From CAZDGK01 sp964505035 (GTDB lineage: Bacteria; Patescibacteriota; Saccharimonadia; UBA4664), in NCBI GenBank assembly GCA_964505035.1, contig CAZDGK010000037.1, forward strand, positions 1 to 11,586: a DNA stretch of 11,586 bases. Reading direction: 5' to 3'. The stretch's first letter is position 1. Every line of letters begins with the position of its first letter. The position numbers were made by a program, and so were the translations under genes. Of the stretch, positions 1 to 5,823 are shown piece after piece. Below the pieces are notes generated by a model. It saw only the letters and a list, made by a program, of their open reading frames with translations. It searched no databases and was not told where the DNA came from.

Positions 1-22
1 GGGCAACACACCGCTAGGTACC

Positions 23-50
23 GCGGGCCGAAGTCACTTCGGCCCGCTTT
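23..50 (+). terminator. Intrinsic terminator of an upstream gene
   Basis: A perfect 11-bp stem (23-33 pairing with 37-47) with a 3-nt loop is followed by a short TTT run. A TAG at 15-17 lies just before it and could be the stop of a gene whose body is outside the window, but too few codons are visible to call that gene. The T-run is short, so termination efficiency is uncertain. Confidence 0.7.
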
Positions 51-76
51 CCATTGCAACTAACTCGCGCGAGACA

Positions 77-105
77 TTGACAGATAGAAAGTATAATGAT
101 ATAAT
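77..105 (+). promoter_or_regulatory. Perfect consensus sigma70 promoter
   Basis: TTGACA (77-82) and TATAAT (100-105) are both exact consensus hexamers, separated by the optimal 17 bp. The expected start of transcription is near 112, giving a leader of about 23 nt that contains the SD of the 64-residue gene. A second TATAAT at 92-97 has no suitably spaced -35. No other promoter in the window matches consensus this well, so the unregulated promoter should be very strong. Confidence 0.85.
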
Positions 106-115
106 TCTATCTATC
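79..115. promoter_or_regulatory. Inverted repeat overlapping the promoter (candidate operator)
   Basis: GACAGATAGAA (79-89) and TTCTATCTATC (105-115) are complementary at 10 of 11 positions. The centre is at about 97, between the -35 and the -10. The left arm overlaps the -35 and the right arm overlaps the last base of the -10 and the start site. This geometry suits a dimeric repressor that blocks RNA polymerase. The arms contain a simple GATA-type repeat, so chance symmetry in AT-rich DNA is possible. No regulator gene is adjacent. Confidence 0.45.
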
Positions 116-134
116 ATCTACCCTGGAGGCAAGG

Positions 135-329
135 ATGAAGATTCTGTTCAGCAGAAACTGGGCACTGAAGATGCAAGCCGTGGACGATGACGGCAACGTC
201 GTCGCGCGCGGTGTGTGGCCTGACTCCTACGGGACAACGGCCGCGCAAGCGGACATCACTACCTGGGCAGCCAAGAACGGACTGCCTGCTGACCTGGAAC
301 GCGAGCAAGTCGATAACCTCGACTTCTAG
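135..329 (+). CDS. Small orphan protein, 64 residues
   Basis: I do not recognise this protein. It is short and soluble-looking, with no signal peptide, membrane segment or cysteine. It begins MKILFSRNWALKMQAV, followed by a DDDGN turn, and ends with acidic and polar residues. The alternation at the start suggests beta strands, and the middle and end look helical (AQADITTWAAKNG). The start is well supported: GGAGG at 125-129 lies 5 nt before the ATG, downstream of a perfect promoter. A strong terminator begins 13 nt after the stop, so this is a monocistronic unit. The strong promoter suggests abundant or inducible expression. It could be a small regulatory or stress protein; nothing in the sequence decides this. 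Confidence 0.75.
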   Translation: MKILFSRNWALKMQAVDDDGNVVARGVWPDSYGTTAAQADITTWAAKNGLPADLEREQVDNLDF

Positions 330-341
330 CTCGCCCGCCTC

Positions 342-377
342 GCCCGGTGGCCTCACGGCCGCCGGGCCTTACTTTTT
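342..377 (+). terminator. Intrinsic terminator after the 64-residue gene
   Basis: An 11-bp GC-rich stem (342-352 with 357-367, one G-T wobble) closes a TCAC loop. It is followed by TTAC and a run of five T at 373-377. It lies between the small gene and the ku promoter, so it isolates the repair block from upstream transcription. Confidence 0.85.
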
Positions 378-404
378 CTGGACTCATTTCGCGCCCCAAA
401 TCCG

Positions 405-413
405 TGCTACCAT
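405..413 (+). promoter_or_regulatory. Extended -10 promoter of ku, leaderless geometry
   Basis: TGC (405-407) followed by TACCAT (408-413) forms an extended -10 element like those before several other genes here. The ATG of ku begins 7 nt after the last base of the hexamer, so the predicted first transcribed base is the A of the start codon. I see no good -35. The hexamer departs from TATAAT at two positions, so the promoter may be weak. Confidence 0.5.
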
Positions 414-419
414 AGGATC

Positions 420-1184
420 ATGCGACCTATTTGGAATGGTTCCATCAGCTTCGGCTTGGTCAACATCCCGGTACGGCTCTACAGCGCCACCAATCCGCGT
501 CAGGGCATTGACCTCAACATGCTCCACAAGGACGACCATTCGCCCATCCGCTTTGCCCGCATCTGCCGCAAGGATGGCGAGGAAATTCCCTGGGACGACA
601 TCGTCAAAGGTTACGAATACCGCGATGGCGACTATATTGTGCTGACGCAAAAAGACTTTGACCAGCTCGACGCCAAAAAGACTCAGACCATCGACATCCT
701 CCAGTTTGTGGACGAGCCCGAAATCGACGTGCGCTACTTTGAGAAGCCCTACTACCTCGAGGTGACCAAGGGCGGCGAGAAAGCCTATGCCCTCCTGCGC
801 GAGGCCCTGGCCAAATCTGGCAAGGTCGCGCTGGCCAAGTTTGTGATGCATGAGCGCGAGCACGTGGCCGCCATCAAGCCGGTCGGCCGGGTGCTGGTGC
901 TCAACCAAATGCGGTTCCCAACCGATGTCCGCGAGCCCGGCTCTCTCAACCTGCCAACCGGTAGGGAAGTCTCCGACAAGGAGCTAGCCATGGCCATGAA
1001 GCTAGTCAAGCAGGAGACCAAACCCTTCATCCCCGAGGACCTGCACGACACCTACACCGAAGAGCTCGAGGACATGATTAAGGCCAAGACCAAGGGTAAG
1101 CCAGCGCCCAAGCATGAGGCTGCCCCTGCCGAGACCTCCACGGCCGATCTCATGGCCGCCCTCAAAGCTAGTCTCAAAGACTAG
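420..1184 (+). CDS. ku: Ku, DNA end-binding protein of bacterial NHEJ
   Basis: Bacterial Ku forms a ring-shaped homodimer that threads onto double-strand DNA ends, protects them and recruits the ligase LigD. The protein is 254 residues, close to the usual length. The N-terminus WNGSISFGLVNIPVRLYSAT (residues 5-24) is a Ku signature. IDILQFVDEPEID (91-103), the YYLEVTKGGEKAYALLREAL stretch (111-130) and VALAKFVMHERE (136-147) complete the conserved Ku core. The end is a lysine/proline/alanine-rich linker (about 221-238) and a helical tail, DLMAALKASL (243-252); in known bacterial Kus this C-terminal region contacts DNA and LigD. The ATG at 420 gives the full conserved N-terminus. There is no well-spaced SD (AGGA lies only 2 nt away), consistent with a leaderless mRNA. 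ligD is nearby, so the locus is a complete two-component NHEJ system. Confidence 0.97.
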   Translation: MRPIWNGSISFGLVNIPVRLYSATNPRQGIDLNMLHKDDHSPIRFARICRKDGEEIPWDDIVKGYEYRDGDYIVLTQKDFDQLDAKKTQTIDILQFVDEPEIDVRYFEKPYYLEVTKGGEKAYALLREALAKSGKVALAKFVMHEREHVAAIKPVGRVLVLNQMRFPTDVREPGSLNLPTGREVSDKELAMAMKLVKQETKPFIPEDLHDTYTEELEDMIKAKTKGKPAPKHEAAPAETSTADLMAALKASLKD

Positions 1185-1188
1185 TTTA

Positions 1189-1197
1189 TGGTATAAA
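1189..1197 (+). promoter_or_regulatory. Extended -10 promoter of the membrane-protein gene
   Basis: TGG (1189-1191) followed by TATAAA (1192-1197) is an extended -10 element just after the ku stop. Transcription should start near 1204, giving a leader of about 29 nt that carries AGGAG. There is no convincing -35. No terminator hairpin separates ku from this gene, so read-through from ku is also possible. Confidence 0.65.
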
Positions 1198-1232
1198 ATA
1201 CACGCCCGACCCTACAACGAGAGGAGTTGGTT

Positions 1233-1895
1233 GTGGCATATTTTGAGTATGCGCCGGAGCGCTTCGCGATCGCCCGACCGGACGACGAGCTCGCCGGTAC
1301 CGCACTCGCACATCACCCGTCACGCTATTCTATGAATGGGTGGGGTGCGGTGGTGGCATTGCTGGGCTTCACCGGCATCGTACTAACCTGCGGATTGGCA
1401 GGAAACGTCGACGCGATTTGGCCCATCTTCATCGTTCTCGGCCTTGTATTTATGACAGGGCTCGGTGGAATTGTCGCCGTCGAGGCGCCGGCTTCCCGGA
1501 GCCGGCCGTATCGCCACCTGCTCAAGACCGACCGGATTATCGAGCTGGATCCGGACCTGGTTATCATCTGGGACACTATGCGCTCGGAAAGCGGCCTGGC
1601 CTTGTCGAACGATCAGCGGGCCAAGCACTTGGCCGAGCTGTTCGACCCGGCCATCCAGCTGCGGCCGGTCATGGACGAATACCGCGCGCTAGCTGCCAGT
1701 CCGGGCCGTCGGGTGGATCTCGACTACGCCCTGGCTCGCATCCGCGCCACCCTGCGGCCCTATCTGCAGCTGCTGGGTGCGACCCACGAAGCGGCTTCTG
1801 AGCTCACGGCCCAGATGCCGAAGGTCATTACGGCCGGCCCCACCGAGGAAGCCATCCAGGAGGAGCTGCGCCTCATCAAGCACCAGCAGAGCTGA
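1233..1895 (+). CDS. Two-helix membrane protein of unknown function in the NHEJ locus
   Basis: I do not recognise this family. The 220-residue protein has a polar N-terminus (1-35), two hydrophobic helices (about 36-56 and 61-83) joined by a short loop, and a C-terminal domain of about 135 residues that looks mostly helical. That domain has acidic and arginine-rich stretches, such as IIELDPDLVIIWDTMR and YALARIRATLRPYLQLL. Both termini are probably cytoplasmic. The GTG at 1233 is chosen because AGGAG (1222-1226) sits 6 nt before it; a TTG at 1227 touches the SD and is less likely. The gene lies between ku and ligD on the same strand with its own promoter, and a hairpin follows its stop. The position could mean an accessory repair role, but a passenger gene is equally possible. 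Confidence 0.8.
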   Translation: MAYFEYAPERFAIARPDDELAGTALAHHPSRYSMNGWGAVVALLGFTGIVLTCGLAGNVDAIWPIFIVLGLVFMTGLGGIVAVEAPASRSRPYRHLLKTDRIIELDPDLVIIWDTMRSESGLALSNDQRAKHLAELFDPAIQLRPVMDEYRALAASPGRRVDLDYALARIRATLRPYLQLLGATHEAASELTAQMPKVITAGPTEEAIQEELRLIKHQQS

Positions 1896-1903
1896 TCGCT
1901 CAC

Positions 1904-1927
1904 GGCCCAGGTCATCCGACCTGGGCC
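1904..1927 (+). terminator. Hairpin after the membrane-protein gene, possible terminator
   Basis: A perfect 10-bp stem (1904-1913 with 1918-1927) encloses an ATCC loop. The trailing sequence is only loosely T-rich (TCAATCATCTTTG), so termination may be partial. The hairpin abuts the ligD promoter, where a -35 would otherwise be expected. Confidence 0.6.
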
Positions 1928-1943
1928 TCAATCATCTTTGTCG

Positions 1944-1949
1944 TATCAT
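1944..1949 (+). promoter_or_regulatory. -10 element of ligD, leaderless geometry
   Basis: TATCAT (1944-1949) ends 7 nt before the A of the ATG at 1956, so the expected start of transcription is the start codon itself. This is the same spacing as at ku. No clear TGn extension or -35 is visible, because the preceding bases belong to the terminator-like hairpin. The GAGGT at 1951-1955 touches the ATG and is too close to act as a normal ribosome binding site. Confidence 0.5.
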
Positions 1950-1955
1950 AGAGGT

Positions 1956-4400
1956 ATGAGCCTCCGCGACTACCACCGCAAACGCCAGTTCGACCAAACC
2001 CCTGAGCCCAAGGGCGCAGTCAAACAGGCGAGTGCAGCCACATCCGCCCACCGCCTGGCCTTCGTCGTCCAGGAGCATCACGCCACCGCCCTGCACTACG
2101 ACTTTCGCCTGGAGATGGACGGCGTGCTGCGTAGCTGGGCCGTGCCCAAAGGCCCCAGCCTCGACCCCCACGAGCACCACTTGGCCATCCAGACCGAGGA
2201 CCATCCCTACGAGTACCGGCGGTTCGAGGGCGTCATTCCCGAGGGCCAGTACGGCGCCGGCAACGTTATTATTTGGGACGAGGGCTGGTACGAGCCCAAG
2301 ATCATCAAGCCCGGCCACATCACCGTCATCCTGCATGGCAAAAAGCTCAAAGGCGAGTTCGCGCTTATCAAAATGCCGCACGCCAAGGAGGACAATGCCT
2401 GGCTGCTGATCAAAAAGGGCGACGAGTACGCCTCCGACGCCGACATCACCCGCCAGGACCAGTCCGTCGAAACTGGCCGCCGCGTCGATGACCTGGGCGG
2501 CAAACTGCCCGACCTGTCCAAGCTGCCCAAAATCGCCAAACCCTGGCCCGTCAAACCCATGCTCTGCACATTGGTGGACGAGCCGTTTTCGCGCGACGGC
2601 TGGCTGTTCGAGATCAAGTGGGACGGCTACCGCGCCATCGGCACCAAGCACCGGGACAAAGTAGAGCTCTATTCCCGCAACGGCCTCGACTTCGCCGCCA
2701 AGTACCCACCCGTATTCGAGGCTCTGCATAGCTTCAAACATGACGTCATAGTGGATGGGGAAGTCGTGGTCGTGGATGAGCACGGTGCCAGTCACTTTGA
2801 GTGGCTCCAGCATTGGCACGACGACCCGCACGGCAGCTTGCGCTACTACCTCTTTGACCTGCTCTGGCTCGACGGCCACGACCTGCGCAGCCTGCCCCTG
2901 ACCCAGCGCAAAGCCATGCTGCGCACCATCCTGCCCAAGTCGGCCGTGCTGCAGTACAGCGACCACATCGAAACCGACGGCGACAAATTGTTCGCCCAAA
3001 TGCAGTCGCGCGGCCTCGAGGGCATGGTGGCCAAGCGTGCCGACGCCCCCTACCGCGAAGGCGACCGCGGCCAAGACTGGCTCAAGGTCAAAACCGGCTA
3101 CCAGCAGGAATTCGTCATCGGCGGCTACACCGAGCCGCGCGGCACTCGCCAGTACCTCGGCTCGCTGCTCATTGGCTACTATGACCACGGCCAGCTAGTC
3201 TACGCCGGCCATTCCGGCGGCGGCATCGCCGACGATGATCGCAAAGCCCTGCTCACCCAGCTCCATAAACTCGAGCGCCCCACCTCGCCCTTTGCTCCGC
3301 CCGAGCCCAAGCCCAACGCACCCGTCCATTGGGTGGAGCCCAAGCTCGTCTGCGAAATGGCCTTCACCGAATGGACGTCGGACGGCTCGCTGCGCCATCC
3401 CCGCTACCTCGGTCTGCGCCCCGACAAAGCCGCCACCGAGGTCCACCGCGAGCAGCCCAAACACACGCGCACCACATCCGTCGCCCAGGACGCCCCCAAG
3501 ACCAGCCACAACTCGTCCGGCCTCCCCTTCGAAAAAACCCACGAAGACAAAGTCTTCTTCCCTAAAGCCGGCATCACCAAAGGCGACCTCTTCGCCTACT
3601 ACGAATCCGTAGCCGACTTCATCCTGCCCTACCTCCAGGACCGCCCCCTGTCGCTCAACCGCCAGCCCGGCGGCATCACCGACCACGGCTTCTACCAGAA
3701 GAACAACCCGCACCTGCCCGACTGGGCGCCCTCGGCCGACATCTTCTCCGAATCCACCAACGAAACCCTCCATTGGCTGGTCGGCCGCGACCTGCCCACG
3801 CTGCTCTACATGGTTCAGCTTGGCTGCATCGAGATCAACCCCTGGACCGCCCGTGTCGGCCATCTGGACCGTCCCGATTGGCTGGTCATCGACCTCGACC
3901 CCGAGGGCGTCACCTTCGAGGACGTCATCACCGTCGCCCGCACCACCCACGCCGTGCTGGGTGATTGGCACATCCCCAGCTACCCCAAAACCTCCGGCAA
4001 ATCTGGCCTGCATGTCTTCATCCCGCTCGGTGCCAAATACACCCATGACCAATCCCGCGACCTGGCCCACCTCATCGTCATCGAGGTGAATAAGCGCGAG
4101 CCCAAGCTCACGAGCATCGAGCGCAACCCCGACAAGCGGCCCCACAAAATCTACCTCGACTGGCTGCAAAACCGCGAAGGCCAAACCCTGGCCGCGCCCT
4201 ACTCCGTCCGTCCCACGCCCACGGCCACCGTCTCCATGCCGCTGCACTGGGATGAGGTCAAGCCCGGTTTGAGCCCCACCGATTTCGACATCAAAAACGC
4301 CCTCGCCCGTCTCCACCGCACCGGCGACCTCATGGCCCCTGTCCTCGGCCCGGGCATCGACCTGGCCGCCATCCTGGCACGACTCACACCCCCGGCATAG
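1956..4400 (+). CDS. ligD: LigD, multifunctional ATP-dependent NHEJ ligase (PE-ligase-polymerase)
   Basis: LigD processes, fills and seals DNA ends held by Ku. At 814 residues it carries all three domains. The 3'-phosphoesterase (about 1-175) shows the metal-site residues H41, H47, D49, R51 and H83. The ATP-dependent ligase (about 195-500) has motif I EIKWDGYR with the adenylated K221, SRNG (240-243), DGEVVVVD (267-274), EGMVAK (355-360), DWLKVK (374-379) and an OB fold ending in RHPRYLGLR (480-488). After a polar linker (about 497-525) comes the primase-like polymerase (about 526-810), with DLD catalytic aspartates D646 and D648, KTSGKSGLHVFIPL (678-691) and D735 in YLDWLQN. All key residues are present. 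The order matches Pseudomonas LigD rather than Mycobacterium (Pol first). The ATG at 1956 starts the typical LigD N-terminus; a TTG 18 nt upstream would add six unlikely residues. Confidence 0.97.
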   Translation: MSLRDYHRKRQFDQTPEPKGAVKQASAATSAHRLAFVVQEHHATALHYDFRLEMDGVLRSWAVPKGPSLDPHEHHLAIQTEDHPYEYRRFEGVIPEGQYGAGNVIIWDEGWYEPKIIKPGHITVILHGKKLKGEFALIKMPHAKEDNAWLLIKKGDEYASDADITRQDQSVETGRRVDDLGGKLPDLSKLPKIAKPWPVKPMLCTLVDEPFSRDGWLFEIKWDGYRAIGTKHRDKVELYSRNGLDFAAKYPPVFEALHSFKHDVIVDGEVVVVDEHGASHFEWLQHWHDDPHGSLRYYLFDLLWLDGHDLRSLPLTQRKAMLRTILPKSAVLQYSDHIETDGDKLFAQMQSRGLEGMVAKRADAPYREGDRGQDWLKVKTGYQQEFVIGGYTEPRGTRQYLGSLLIGYYDHGQLVYAGHSGGGIADDDRKALLTQLHKLERPTSPFAPPEPKPNAPVHWVEPKLVCEMAFTEWTSDGSLRHPRYLGLRPDKAATEVHREQPKHTRTTSVAQDAPKTSHNSSGLPFEKTHEDKVFFPKAGITKGDLFAYYESVADFILPYLQDRPLSLNRQPGGITDHGFYQKNNPHLPDWAPSADIFSESTNETLHWLVGRDLPTLLYMVQLGCIEINPWTARVGHLDRPDWLVIDLDPEGVTFEDVITVARTTHAVLGDWHIPSYPKTSGKSGLHVFIPLGAKYTHDQSRDLAHLIVIEVNKREPKLTSIERNPDKRPHKIYLDWLQNREGQTLAAPYSVRPTPTATVSMPLHWDEVKPGLSPTDFDIKNALARLHRTGDLMAPVLGPGIDLAAILARLTPPA

Positions 4401-4402
4401 AG

Positions 4403-4432
4403 TTGACCCGCGTGGCATACAGAAGTCATAAT
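4403..4432 (+). promoter_or_regulatory. Sigma70 promoter of the 101-residue gene
   Basis: TTGACC (4403-4408) and CATAAT (4427-4432) each match consensus at five of six positions and are separated by 18 bp. Transcription should start near 4439, leaving about 27 nt of leader with the SD. The promoter starts 2 nt after the ligD stop, with no terminator between, so read-through from ligD is possible. Confidence 0.75.
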
Positions 4433-4465
4433 GTCGCAATCGGCACTACCCAAGAGAGGTGAAGC

Positions 4466-4771
4466 ATGCCGAAGACCGAACCGTATGCCATCTACCAGCC
4501 TGATCTCACGTCTCCAGGCCCGCGCGAGGATAGGGTCTCACGGCCCGAGCTGTACTTCGTGGCCTATAGCTTCGATGGCCACGTCATGAACCGCTTTGTG
4601 GCCTGTGCCAACCCGGTCTGGAGTGTGGAAGAGATTCTGGCACTCCAAGCCTGGCTGCAAAAGACTTCTATGCCGTTCGAAACCTACCATGCCGACCGGC
4701 TCACCCTCATCAGTTACGAGTTGGTGGAGGAGGGCAAAAAGCTCGTGAGGGAGCCGCGCGAGGCTGCCTGA
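4466..4771 (+). CDS. Orphan protein downstream of ligD, 101 residues
   Basis: I do not recognise this protein. It is a small soluble protein without a signal peptide or membrane segment. The N-terminus (1-27) is proline-rich and polar. A compact, probably alpha/beta region follows, with strand-like ELYFVAYSFDG (28-38), the aromatic NPVWSVEEILALQAWLQ helix and strand-like RLTLISYELVEEG. It ends with a basic/acidic tail. The start is supported by AGAGG (4455-4459), 6 nt before the ATG, and by a good promoter. A strong hairpin after the stop makes it a discrete unit. Its position beside ligD could be coincidence, because it has separate transcription signals. Confidence 0.75.
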   Translation: MPKTEPYAIYQPDLTSPGPREDRVSRPELYFVAYSFDGHVMNRFVACANPVWSVEEILALQAWLQKTSMPFETYHADRLTLISYELVEEGKKLVREPREAA

Positions 4772-4790
4772 CCGCCTACACCCACTACTC

Positions 4791-4822
4791 CGGCCCGGAC
4801 ATCAGTGTCCGGGCCGTTACTT
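4791..4822 (+). terminator. Terminator between convergent genes
   Basis: A perfect 11-bp GC-rich stem (4791-4801 with 4806-4816) encloses a TCAG loop and is followed by TTACTT. It ends the 101-residue gene on the plus strand. The minus-strand gene that stops at 4861 runs toward it, but the minus side has no T-run, so any bidirectional role would rest on the stem alone. Confidence 0.7.
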
Positions 4823-4860
4823 GAGCTAGCGCAATGAATGCGCCCTATCGTTTCGACCTG

Positions 4861-5349
4861 CTAGTCGACGATGTTGTAATTGAACGAGGTCGGGTAACCG
4901 CCGCCACTGACGCCAGCTACCACGATGTAGTGGGTCCCATTAAGAACGCTGGTCGCTATCGGCACGACACTGGTGGTCGCGCAAACATAGACCGAGCTGG
5001 TGCTATACAGGTACACGTCACTGGTGCTGTAGAACATGACGTAGAACGAGGCGCAGTGGCCGCCCGATCCATTGGCCAGGTTAATGGCCGTCACGTTAAT
5101 GTCATTGCAGTACGAAGTCGGCGGGCTGGGTACAATCATGCTGTTGTTGTGGTAGTACCACATGGTTGACCCGTCGACGTAGTCGCTAAACGGCATGGCC
5201 ATGTGCGTGGTACGGCAGGTGGTGGCCGCGGCCGTGGGCACCAGCGGACCGACCATTAGCCCAGTCAGCATCAATGCGCTAGACGTGGCGACGATCGCTA
5301 CTTTACGGAAATACATTTTGAGGTTATTAACTGCTACACCGAACCGCAT
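4861..5349 (-). CDS. Secreted four-cysteine protein of unknown function
   Basis: I do not recognise the family. The 162-residue product has a clear signal peptide: lysine and arginine before a hydrophobic core (about residues 17-38, VAIVATSSALMLTGLMVGPL), then a likely cleavage after PTAAA near residue 42. The mature part is rich in Ser, Thr, Tyr, Val and Asn, and looks all-beta. It contains four cysteines (TTC, SYC, GHC and YVC contexts), which could form two disulfides outside the cell. The start at 5349 has AGGA 7 nt upstream and an extended -10 promoter; an internal Met at residue 12 is an alternative. The opposite strand is also open over 4834-5169, but lacks these signals. The base composition is less GC-rich than its neighbours. 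A surface or secreted binding protein is plausible, not shown. Confidence 0.75.
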   Translation of the reverse strand: MRFGVAVNNLKMYFRKVAIVATSSALMLTGLMVGPLVPTAAATTCRTTHMAMPFSDYVDGSTMWYYHNNSMIVPSPPTSYCNDINVTAINLANGSGGHCASFYVMFYSTSDVYLYSTSSVYVCATTSVVPIATSVLNGTHYIVVAGVSGGGYPTSFNYNIVD

Positions 5350-5378
5350 GTCATAGTCCTAACGCTTAGTTAAGCCTA

Positions 5379-5387
5379 AATATAGCA
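5379..5387 (-). promoter_or_regulatory. Extended -10 promoter of the secreted-protein gene
   Basis: Read on the minus strand, TGC is followed by TATATT (hexamer at 5379-5384, extension at 5385-5387). Transcription should start near 5372, giving a leader of about 23 nt that contains AGGA at 5357-5360. There is no strong -35. Confidence 0.65.
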
Positions 5388-5413
5388 CAGTCTGAAGAAT
5401 ATTGCTTGCCCAA

Positions 5414-5447
5414 CCAAAAAAGACGCTATTTCGAGCGTCTTTTTTGG
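5414..5447. terminator. Perfect A/T-flanked hairpin, bidirectional-type terminator
   Basis: A 14-bp perfect stem (5414-5427 with 5434-5447) has six A on one side and six T on the other, with a 6-nt loop. It can terminate transcription in either direction. Its natural role is to end the minus-strand zinc-ribbon gene (stop at 5460), and it keeps that transcript out of the secreted-protein gene. Confidence 0.9.
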
Positions 5448-5459
5448 TCCGGAGCGAGC

Positions 5460-5714
5460 TTAGGCTCGCACCACTCGCTGGCAGCTGCCGCAATACTTGC
5501 CTTCAAGCTCAGTGCTGCCGCAGTAGAAGCAAATGCCGAGGCGCTTGATCTCTGGCTTGTTGCCGTGGACCGCCTTCATGGCCTCTGCCCACCGGGCTGC
5601 GATGTCGGCCGGCGCGTCAATGATTTCGGCCACTACTTCGGATTCCCGGGTAAACCGGGCCGTGAAGCCGTCTTTGCTACCGCCCGGACCACTGGGGGTT
5701 AGTTCGATTCTCAC
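5460..5714 (-). CDS. Small zinc-ribbon protein, 84 residues
   Basis: The C-terminus has two CxxC knuckles, CFYCG and CGSC, spaced as in a one-zinc ribbon. The four cysteines (residues 62, 65, 75 and 78) should bind one zinc ion. The N-terminal two-thirds has a strand-like start (MRIELTPSGPGG) followed by helical stretches (ESEVVAEIIDAPADIAARWAEAMKAV). I cannot name a family; zinc ribbons of this size often mediate nucleic-acid or protein contacts. The only usable in-frame start is the GTG at 5714, because a TGA stop directly precedes it. GGAGA (5719-5723) lies 4 nt upstream. An ATG at 5718 overlaps it in another frame. The extended -10 promoter lies about 30 nt upstream, and a strong terminator follows the stop. 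Confidence 0.8.
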   Translation of the reverse strand: MRIELTPSGPGGSKDGFTARFTRESEVVAEIIDAPADIAARWAEAMKAVHGNKPEIKRLGICFYCGSTELEGKYCGSCQRVVRA

Positions 5715-5747
5715 TCATTCTCCATACCCTCCGTTATGTATTTCCAA

Positions 5748-5776
5748 ACTATAGCATAAAAATAATAAAATTACAA
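5748..5776 (-). promoter_or_regulatory. Promoter of the zinc-ribbon gene
   Basis: On the minus strand there is TTGTAA (5771-5776, four of six to consensus), a 17-bp spacer and TATAGT (5748-5753) preceded by TGC, making an extended -10. Transcription should start near 5741. The -35 lies only about 11 bp from the extended -10 of the divergent cupredoxin promoter, so the two polymerases may compete. Confidence 0.65.
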
Positions 5777-5786
5777 TAGAAATACC

Positions 5787-5795
5787 TGCTACAAT
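5787..5795 (+). promoter_or_regulatory. Extended -10 promoter of the cupredoxin gene
   Basis: TGC (5787-5789) precedes TACAAT (5790-5795), with no clear -35. Transcription should start near 5802 and leave a leader of about 22 nt containing AGGGGA (5813-5818). A second TATAAA (5804-5809) lies within the predicted leader and is a weaker alternative. Confidence 0.6.
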
Positions 5796-5823
5796 AGAGC
5801 AGTTATAAAAGTAGGGGACCACT

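Noticed and set aside
3..17. Possible last codons of an upstream gene ending in TAG at 15-17
   Set aside because: The terminator 6 nt later makes it plausible, but five codons are too few to call a gene.
92..97. First TATAAT as the -10 of the 64-residue gene
   Set aside because: It is only 9 bp from TTGACA; the second TATAAT at 100-105 has the correct 17-bp spacing.
1932..4439. Long open frames on the minus strand opposite ligD (1932-3188 and 3195-4439)
   Set aside because: They mirror the C-ending codon bias of ligD, are valine/glycine-rich and domainless, and lack promoters. The plus strand carries an intact, conserved protein.
4834..5169. Plus-strand open frame opposite the secreted-protein gene
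   Set aside because: It has no SD or promoter, while the minus strand has a signal peptide, SD and extended -10.
5406..5702. Plus-strand open frame opposite the zinc-ribbon gene
   Set aside because: It starts inside the 14-bp terminator region and has no SD. The minus strand encodes paired CxxC knuckles with its own promoter and terminator.
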